The notes under the pieces were generated by a model that was not told the origin of the DNA, searched no databases, and saw nothing but the letters and a program-made list of their open reading frames with translations. A stretch of DNA of 10,350 nt from Candidatus Fermentibacterota bacterium (GTDB lineage: Bacteria > JAFGKV01). The stretch lies in contig JAFGKV010000199.1 of NCBI GenBank assembly GCA_016928395.1, forward strand, positions 1 through 10,350, read 5' to 3'. Positions 6,063-10,350 of this stretch are shown here, one piece after another. The position numbers were made by a program, and so were the translations under genes. Every line of letters starts with the position of its first letter. Positions within the stretch are counted from its first letter, which is position 1.

Positions 6063-7005
6063 TCTGGACTTCACTGCCATCACAACCCATTCACTGGAGG
6101 GCGCCCCGCGCCTGGCGCAACGCACTCAGGCGGGCCGGCCTTTGGGGCCGAACGCCTCGGTGTCCGACTTCCTGGATGCATTACCCCACGTCCTTGCGGC
6201 CGACGGCCTCCGTGCCCTCGCCGAGGCCATCGCGGAAGCCCGGCGGCGCTCCAAACCCGTGATCATGCAGTTCGGAGGGCATCTGATCAAGTGCGGCCTG
6301 GGCTCCTTCGTCATCGATTTCATGGAACGAGGCCTTGTCACCTCTCTGGCGGTGAATGGCTCCGTGGCGATCCACGACCTGGAACTGGCCATGGTGGGGG
6401 CCACCTCGGAAGACGTGGCCCAAAGGCTGGAGGAGGGGAGCTTCGGCATGGCCCGCGAACCCGCCGAGTTCATGAACCGGGCTGCGGAGGCGGGGCGAGC
6501 CCTTGGCCTAGGGCACGCCATCGGGGAGCTGATCAACAGCGATGGTCTTCGGTTCGGCGGTGAGAGCGTCCTGGGCCGCGCCGCATCGTTGGGCCGTCGC
6601 GTCACGGTACACGTTGCCATCGGCACCGATGTGGTGCATCATCACGCAGCTCTCAATGCCGCGGCCCTGGGCGAGGCCACACTGACCGATTTTCGCCACT
6701 ACTGCGGCGCAGTGGCCGATCTGGGGAATGGAGGCGTGGTGATCAATGTCGGCTCCGCGGTTATCCTTCCCGAGGTGTTCCTGAAGGCGGTGTCCATTTC
6801 CCGAAACCTCGGTCATCCTGTTCAGGGTTTTACCGCCGCCAATATGGATATGCTCCGCCACTATCGGCCCAGCGAGAACATCCTTGGGCGGCCGCTGCAT
6901 CGAGGCGGTCGCGCCATACATCTGACCGGTCATCACGAAATCATGATTCCCTTGCTCCATGCGATGACCCTGCGGGCAGTAGAACGGGGAAGGAGTGGGC
7001 TCTGA
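6055..7005 (+). CDS. Deoxyhypusine synthase-like protein of unknown function
   Basis: A 316-residue soluble protein without signal peptide or membrane segment. Its order of motifs parallels deoxyhypusine synthase, an NAD-dependent Rossmann-like enzyme that modifies eIF5A: FVIDFMERGLVTSLAVNG (about 85-102) with IHDLELA (106-112) matches the VDVLVTTAGG...EEDL region; VHVAIGTDVVHHH (185-197) matches the PALTDG region; NVGSAVILPEVFLKA (231-245) matches the GGGVVKHH region; and TGHHEIMIPLL (291-301) matches the end. The lysine that attacks the substrate (SWGK in the eukaryotic enzyme) has no equivalent in the corresponding stretch (about 273-290), so it probably does not make deoxyhypusine. A GTG at 6049 is possible, but the ATG at 6055 sits 8 bases after GGGGAGAG. 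It overlaps the DUF3108 gene and ends one base before manC, so it is probably co-expressed. Family placement is by eye from remembered motifs and moderate in certainty. Confidence 0.6.
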   Translation: MADLDFTAITTHSLEGAPRLAQRTQAGRPLGPNASVSDFLDALPHVLAADGLRALAEAIAEARRRSKPVIMQFGGHLIKCGLGSFVIDFMERGLVTSLAVNGSVAIHDLELAMVGATSEDVAQRLEEGSFGMAREPAEFMNRAAEAGRALGLGHAIGELINSDGLRFGGESVLGRAASLGRRVTVHVAIGTDVVHHHAALNAAALGEATLTDFRHYCGAVADLGNGGVVINVGSAVILPEVFLKAVSISRNLGHPVQGFTAANMDMLRHYRPSENILGRPLHRGGRAIHLTGHHEIMIPLLHAMTLRAVERGRSGL

Positions 7006-7006
7006 A

Positions 7007-8083
7007 ATGTTCCATGGCGTAATCCTGGCGGGAGGGCGCGGTGAGCGGCTATGGCCGATGAACACCCGCTCACATCCCAAGCACCTCCTCACCGATGTCC
7101 ACGGTGAATCCATGCTCGAAAAGGCGATTCGCCGGATCCATGCGTTGGTGCCACCCAAACATGTCTTGGTCGTCACCCATCGATCCTATCTCGATGCCAT
7201 CCAGGAGCACCTCGAGGGCAGGATCAAGATCGGAGGCTATGTGGTGGAGCCGGAGGGTAGAAACACCGCCGTCGCCATCGCCCTGGCCGCCATGAAGCTC
7301 CTCAAGGCAGATCCCAATGCCCACATGTTCGTCTTGCCCGCTGACCACTTCATCGGCGAGGAGGATCGTCTGCGGCAGGCCCTTCGCACCGCCGCGCGGC
7401 TGACCTTGGAGGGCGAGAAGCTGGTGACCATCGGCGTGAACCCGACCCGCCCGGAGACGAACTACGGCTACATCGAGATGGGCCGGCCCCTAGAGGGCGA
7501 CTACGAGGTCCCGGCCTTTTCGGTGAAAGCATTCAAGGAGAAACCGGATCCCGATGATGCGGTCGACTTCCTGGCCCGGGGCGATTTCCTCTGGAACACC
7601 GGCATGTACGTATGGAAGGCCCGCGTGCTCCTGGACAGCGTAAAGCGGTTCATGCCTGAACTGAATGGTGGCCTGGCCGCCATTGACCCGGATCTGGGCA
7701 CTGATGGCGAGGACCAGGCCTTGGAGGGGCTCTACACGAGGATCGGCAATGTCTCCATCGATTACGGCGTGATGGAGAAGGCCGACAATGTGCTGGTGGT
7801 CCGCGGCGGTTTCGTATGGGACGATTACTCTGACTGGGAAATCGTGGCCCGTGTGGAGCAGGAGGACGAAGACGGGAATGTGCTGCGCGGGAAGGTCGTG
7901 GCCCTGGAATCGCAGCGCAGCCTGGTGTGGAGCGCGGATGGCGTCGTGGCAGCCTTGGGTGTCGAGGATCTGGTCATCGTCCGTAAGGGAAATGCTGTGC
8001 TTGTATGCCCTCGGACCAAAGCGCGGGAGGTCAAATCGGTGGTTCACGAACTAAGGAGCGGAGCCCTTGATGAGTATGCATAG
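7007..8083 (+). CDS. manC: Mannose-1-phosphate guanylyltransferase (GDP-mannose synthesis)
   Basis: A cytoplasmic nucleotidyltransferase that makes GDP-mannose from GTP and mannose 1-phosphate, a precursor for mannose, fucose or rhamnose in surface glycans. The 358-residue chain has the N-terminal nucleotide loop LAGGRGERLWP with Lys25 (7-25), EPEGRNTA (81-88), LPADH (110-114), NYGYIE (152-157), FKEKPD (176-181), WNTGMYVW (196-203) and SIDYGVMEKA (250-259). It is the short type, without the phosphomannose isomerase cupin domain of the ~470-residue AlgA/ManC enzymes. The usual W-x-D-V-G-S-W motif reads WDDYSDW (271-277), losing the glycine. The ATG at 7007 is one base after the upstream stop with AAGGAG at 6990-6995; the GTG at 6995 overlaps that site and is less likely. 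Another sugar-1-phosphate nucleotidyltransferase is possible but less likely given the signatures. Confidence 0.9.
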   Translation: MFHGVILAGGRGERLWPMNTRSHPKHLLTDVHGESMLEKAIRRIHALVPPKHVLVVTHRSYLDAIQEHLEGRIKIGGYVVEPEGRNTAVAIALAAMKLLKADPNAHMFVLPADHFIGEEDRLRQALRTAARLTLEGEKLVTIGVNPTRPETNYGYIEMGRPLEGDYEVPAFSVKAFKEKPDPDDAVDFLARGDFLWNTGMYVWKARVLLDSVKRFMPELNGGLAAIDPDLGTDGEDQALEGLYTRIGNVSIDYGVMEKADNVLVVRGGFVWDDYSDWEIVARVEQEDEDGNVLRGKVVALESQRSLVWSADGVVAALGVEDLVIVRKGNAVLVCPRTKAREVKSVVHELRSGALDEYA

Positions 8084-8447
8084 ACGAAGCGACGCCGCAG
8101 GGGGCATTGTCGTAAGGGTGATCTTCAACGCCATCGCCATCTATCTGGCCGCCCGGGTGATCCCCGGCATGGGCTTCAGCGGGGCGCTCTGGGAACTGCT
8201 GCTGGCAGGGCTTCTGTTCGGCGTGCTCAATTCCGTGCTCAAGCCGCTGCTGGTGCTGTTCTCCCTACCTCTCATCGTGCTGAGCCTGGGCCTGTTCTAT
8301 CTGGTACTGAACGGCCTAATCCTGCTTCTCTTGGCCTGGCTGCTGCCGTCGCTTTCCATGGCGGGGCTCCTGTCCGCGATCATCGCCAGCCTCTTCATGG
8401 GCTTGGTCAACATCCTGCTCCACGCGGCGCTGCAGGCGTGGCTGTGA
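8070..8447 (+). CDS. Four-helix membrane protein, phage holin family 4 / YvlD type
   Basis: A 125-residue, very hydrophobic protein with about four membrane helices: roughly 17-34, 41-58, 60-92 (long, possibly two segments) and 97-122. The motif GVLNSVLKPLL between helices two and three, with a positively charged N-terminus (HRRSD), is typical of the phage_holin_4_2/YvlD family. Despite the name, these are mostly ordinary chromosomal inner-membrane proteins of unknown role, and nothing here suggests a prophage or lysis module. The start ATG at 8070 has GGAG at 8060-8063; an in-frame TTG at 8067 and an ATG at 8076 are alternatives. The start overlaps the end of manC by 14 bases, so it is the last gene of the coupled cluster. 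Confidence 0.85.
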   Translation: MSMHRRSDAAGGIVVRVIFNAIAIYLAARVIPGMGFSGALWELLLAGLLFGVLNSVLKPLLVLFSLPLIVLSLGLFYLVLNGLILLLLAWLLPSLSMAGLLSAIIASLFMGLVNILLHAALQAWL

Positions 8448-8453
8448 GCAGGG

Positions 8454-8485
8454 TGGAAGACTGGAATATTGGATGAATGGATGAA
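8454..8485. repeat. Degenerate 8-bp tandem repeat (4 units)
   Basis: Four units follow each other: TGGAAGAC, TGGAATAT, TGGATGAA, TGGATGAA; the last two are identical. They fill much of the 75-bp gap between the holin-type gene and the RNase HIII gene. The tract is AT-richer than either gene and encodes nothing. Confidence 0.7.
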
Positions 8486-8522
8486 TTGGGGCCGGGCTGC
8501 GAACTATCAACCGTGAACTACC

Positions 8523-9776
8523 ATGCCCGACAAAGTACCTAAAGAACTCAAGGCCCTGGCTGACGACCTCGCCGTCGAGGCGACGGACCGGAAGCTGTAC
8601 CTGAAATCCGAGCCCCTGGAATATGGATTCCGCTTCTACCTCCCGGGAGAGGGTGGCCGGGGCCAGTTCAGCGTGTACTACAGCCCGAAGAAAAAACGGT
8701 ATACCGTGGTCGCCCCTGCCGATATCGATCCCGATCTCGTTCCACTGGTGCAGCTTGCCCAAATCAAGACCGGCGCACGCCTGCCCGGAGAGAGCACCCA
8801 GGAACGGGAGCCCCTCACCTGGGAAGAGGTTATCAGTGACAAACCGGCATTGAGCGCGCATATCGTATCTCGGCTGGCCGATCTGCAGGCCGCCGGGTAC
8901 TTTGTGGAGGAGTTCGCCAGGCTGCCTGGCGGGGTGCAGCTCGTCTTCGGCGAAGGCCCTGCTGCGCTGCGGGTCAATCTCTACTGCGGCAAGGATGGGC
9001 GCATCAAGGTCGTACCCGCGGCCAAGAAGAGTCATGAACTAACCCTGATCTGTGAGATGCTCAAACCCGAGGGCGGGCTGGCCGCGGCGATGCCCGAGGC
9101 GGAGCGGGGCCTGGACACATGGCTGGGCACTGATGAGGCAGGCAAAGGCGACTACTTCGGCCCATTGGTAGTGGCGGGATTCCTGGTGGATTGGGAAGTG
9201 GTCGCGGAGTTGGAGGGCATGGGGCTTGCGGAGAGCAAGGGTATGCCCAAGGCCCGGGTGCTGAGCCTTGCCCGGCTGCTGTGGGGCCGTTTCAAGGATC
9301 GATGCACCGTCGTGGAGATAGGTCCTGAGCGCTACAACCGGCTCTACGAAGACTTCCGGGGCACGGGGGGAAAGCTCAACCTCCTCCTGGGCTGGGCCCA
9401 TGCCCGCACCATCAAGGAGGCGCGGCAGCGGCAGCGGATTCCAACTGTGGTGATTGACAAGTTCGGGGCCTCATGGAACATCACGCGGTACTTGGGCGAT
9501 GTCCGTGACGTCAAGCTCATGTTCCGGCCCAGGGCGGAAAGCAACCCCGCCGTTGCCGCCGCGTCCATTCTTGCCAAGGCGCGCTTCCTGGAACGGTTGG
9601 ACAAGCTCTCGGAGGAAGCGGGGATGACCCTTCCCGCCGGGGCAGGGGCCAATGTGATCGTCGCAGGCCGGGCCGTAGTCGAGACGCATGGCCGTGACTT
9701 CCTGAACAGGGTCGCCAAGGTGCATTTCAAGACCACGGAACGGATCGAGGAGCCGCCCCCAGCGGAGGAATCCTAG
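8523..9776 (+). CDS. rnhC: Ribonuclease HIII with doubled N-terminal domain
   Basis: RNase HIII cuts the RNA strand of RNA-DNA hybrids in the cytoplasm, removing R-loops and replication primers. The catalytic DEDE set is visible: Asp204 and Glu205 in GTDEAGKGDYFGP, Asp312 in VVIDKF and Glu339 in AESNPAVAAASILAKAR. LAESK (236-240) and LPAGAGANV (370-378) are further type 2/HIII signatures. At 417 residues it is about 100 longer than usual, all at the N-terminus. Two similar stretches (about 34-67, with FSVYYSPKKKRYTVVAPA; and 135-168, with RVNLYCGKDGRIKVVPAA) suggest the family's substrate-binding TBP-like domain is present twice. The start ATG at 8523 has no recognisable RBS; no better in-frame start was seen just upstream. 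It is 75 bp after the holin-type gene, so it may share its transcript or have its own promoter. Confidence 0.95.
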   Translation: MPDKVPKELKALADDLAVEATDRKLYLKSEPLEYGFRFYLPGEGGRGQFSVYYSPKKKRYTVVAPADIDPDLVPLVQLAQIKTGARLPGESTQEREPLTWEEVISDKPALSAHIVSRLADLQAAGYFVEEFARLPGGVQLVFGEGPAALRVNLYCGKDGRIKVVPAAKKSHELTLICEMLKPEGGLAAAMPEAERGLDTWLGTDEAGKGDYFGPLVVAGFLVDWEVVAELEGMGLAESKGMPKARVLSLARLLWGRFKDRCTVVEIGPERYNRLYEDFRGTGGKLNLLLGWAHARTIKEARQRQRIPTVVIDKFGASWNITRYLGDVRDVKLMFRPRAESNPAVAAASILAKARFLERLDKLSEEAGMTLPAGAGANVIVAGRAVVETHGRDFLNRVAKVHFKTTERIEEPPPAEES

Positions 9777-9792
9777 CCCGGCTCGAGCCTCC

Positions 9793-9815
9793 GGGGGCAG
9801 TATCACAGGGCCCCC
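9793..9815 (+). terminator. Possible hairpin terminator after rnhC
   Basis: GGGGGC at 9793-9798 can pair with GCCCCC at 9810-9815 around an 11-base loop, 17 bases past the rnhC stop. A competing CCCGG/CCGGG pairing (9777-9781 with 9791-9795) overlaps it. Only a short TTT, not a T-run, follows, so it is at best a weak intrinsic terminator. Confidence 0.3.
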
Positions 9816-9990
9816 ATCAACGTTTCTCGCTCTCTCCCGCGGGATGGTCCTACACCGTCGCCGACGCCGCGTTCTACCGAATCCCTCCTGACACATCACC
9901 GTTCTTCGTGCCCGGTGCTCCCTGGCGGTTGGCGACGGCGCTCGATACGCACCTCGTTTTCACGTCAGGGGCTGGAGACCCGGCCGCAGA

Positions 9991-10257
9991 CTACCACTTC
10001 CCGTGCCGCTCTGCCCATCCCCCCGGGGCACTGTCTACTGCGGCCTGCGTGCGCGCGCAGCGATCGGCCTCGCGGTTCTTGAGATGCACCGCGAGGAGTG
10101 GCCTGCGCGCACGCAGCGATCTGGCTCCGATGACCCCGTCCGGACTGAGCAGTGTCCCGAGAGTCCACTGGTTCAGGATGATCCCTGCGATGATCAGCAC
10201 GACACCCCCCACAGCGAAGGCAGCGGGACGGAAACGACCGGTACGGGCGGCGGTCAT
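9991..10257 (-). CDS. Doubtful small membrane protein or N-terminal gene remnant
   Basis: The minus frame from the ATG at 10257 gives 88 residues. The first ~42 look genuine: a basic start (TAARTGRFR), one hydrophobic helix (about 12-33, around AFAVGGVVLIIAGIIL) and LNQWTLGTLLSPDG. The remainder is translated from the palindromic element at 10042-10121 and is Arg/Ala-rich without visible structure. There is no clear RBS (only GGGGG at 10275-10271, 13 bases away). It may be a gene cut short by insertion of the palindrome, or chance. No function proposed. Confidence 0.25.
   Translation of the reverse strand: MTAARTGRFRPAAFAVGGVVLIIAGIILNQWTLGTLLSPDGVIGARSLRARRPLLAVHLKNREADRCARTQAAVDSAPGGWAERHGKW
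10042..10121. repeat. Nested palindromic element (BIME-like)
   Basis: Two copies of GGCCTGCG...CGCAGCGATC lie at 10042-10065 (6-base loop TGCGCG) and 10100-10121 (4-base loop CGCA), each a 5-bp hairpin CTGCG/CGCAG. Between them CCTCGCGGT (10068-10076) pairs with ACCGCGAGG (10088-10096). The outer parts also pair with each other over 12 bp: CTGCGTGCGCGC (10045-10056) with GCGCGCACGCAG (10105-10116). It can fold as three small hairpins or one long stem, as in clustered REP elements. Confidence 0.7.
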
Positions 10258-10293
10258 GGTTTCAGACTAGCCCCCGTTTCCTAGTTACGCAGG

Positions 10294-10323
10294 AGGACAA
10301 CCTCGGAGGGGTTGTAGGACAAC
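10294..10323. repeat. Short direct and inverted repeats near the window end
   Basis: AGGACAAC occurs at 10294-10301 and 10316-10323. ACAACC (10297-10302) can pair with GGTTGT (10310-10315), and CCTCGGAGG (10301-10309) is itself a near-perfect palindrome. The arrangement might be a small hairpin or operator-like site; no neighbouring gene helps decide. Confidence 0.3.
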
Positions 10324-10350
10324 GAGTTTCTGAGAGGTTGGTGTATTACC

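Larger units (their letters stand above)
9777..10350. other. Region without a convincing gene
   Basis: After rnhC no complete gene stands out. One plus frame stays open from just after the rnhC stop to 10270 and between about 9842 and 10000 reads like protein (SYTVADAAFYRIPPDTSPF, then PWRLATALDTHLVF), but it lacks a start with RBS and turns to repeat-derived sequence after about 10020. On the minus strand, 10257 back to about 10125 reads like a membrane-protein N-terminus. The rest is the nested palindrome at 10042-10121 and small repeats near 10294-10323. I read it as intergenic DNA with possible gene remnants, or the edge of a gene beyond the window. Confidence 0.5.

Noticed and set aside
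8070-8447. Reading the holin-type gene as evidence of a prophage
   Set aside because: No endolysin, structural, integrase or repressor gene nearby; this family is mostly chromosomal membrane proteins of unknown role.
8316-9035. Minus-strand 239-residue frame opposite rnhC
   Set aside because: Spans the holin-type gene, the intergenic repeat and rnhC; no motifs, while the plus strand has clear proteins.

Overview
The window is GC-rich (roughly 60% or more by eye) bacterial chromosome with short intergenic gaps, almost entirely housekeeping and metabolic genes. I see no transposase, integrase, CRISPR array, rRNA or tRNA. The gene set (tungsten-type aldehyde ferredoxin oxidoreductase with a four-cluster ferredoxin, RNase HIII, a threonyl-tRNA synthetase without TGS domain, a DUF3108 exported protein, a short mannose-1-phosphate guanylyltransferase) and the short-period degenerate tandem repeats between genes suggest an anaerobic or facultative, probably uncultured lineage (for example in the FCB/PVC or related candidate phyla). 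The phylum cannot be fixed from this sequence.

Layout. 1-463 is non-coding: two near-identical ~39-bp hairpin repeats flank a hexanucleotide repeat, and a 7-bp repeat follows. 464-2615 (minus) is a two-gene operon, a four-[4Fe-4S] ferredoxin subunit followed by and overlapping the aldehyde ferredoxin oxidoreductase catalytic subunit. 2732-3133 (minus) is an unrecognised helical protein, divergent from what follows. 3256-8447 (plus) is a tight array: thrS, a secreted DUF3108 protein, a deoxyhypusine-synthase-like protein, manC-type guanylyltransferase and a four-helix membrane protein of the phage-holin-4/YvlD type. The last four abut or overlap at start/stop codons and are probably one transcript. 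8523-9776 (plus) is RNase HIII with an apparently doubled N-terminal domain. 9777-10350 has no convincing gene but holds a nested palindromic (BIME-like) element and other small inverted repeats.

Functionally, the ferredoxin/AOR pair should interconvert aldehydes and carboxylates using low-potential electrons. ManC makes GDP-mannose for surface glycans, and its envelope-facing neighbours (DUF3108, four-helix membrane protein) suggest the central operon is partly about the cell envelope. The deoxyhypusine-synthase-like gene in the middle has no assigned role and lacks the lysine essential for that chemistry; it is the best candidate here for undescribed biology. I do not find a clear new defence or mobile system.
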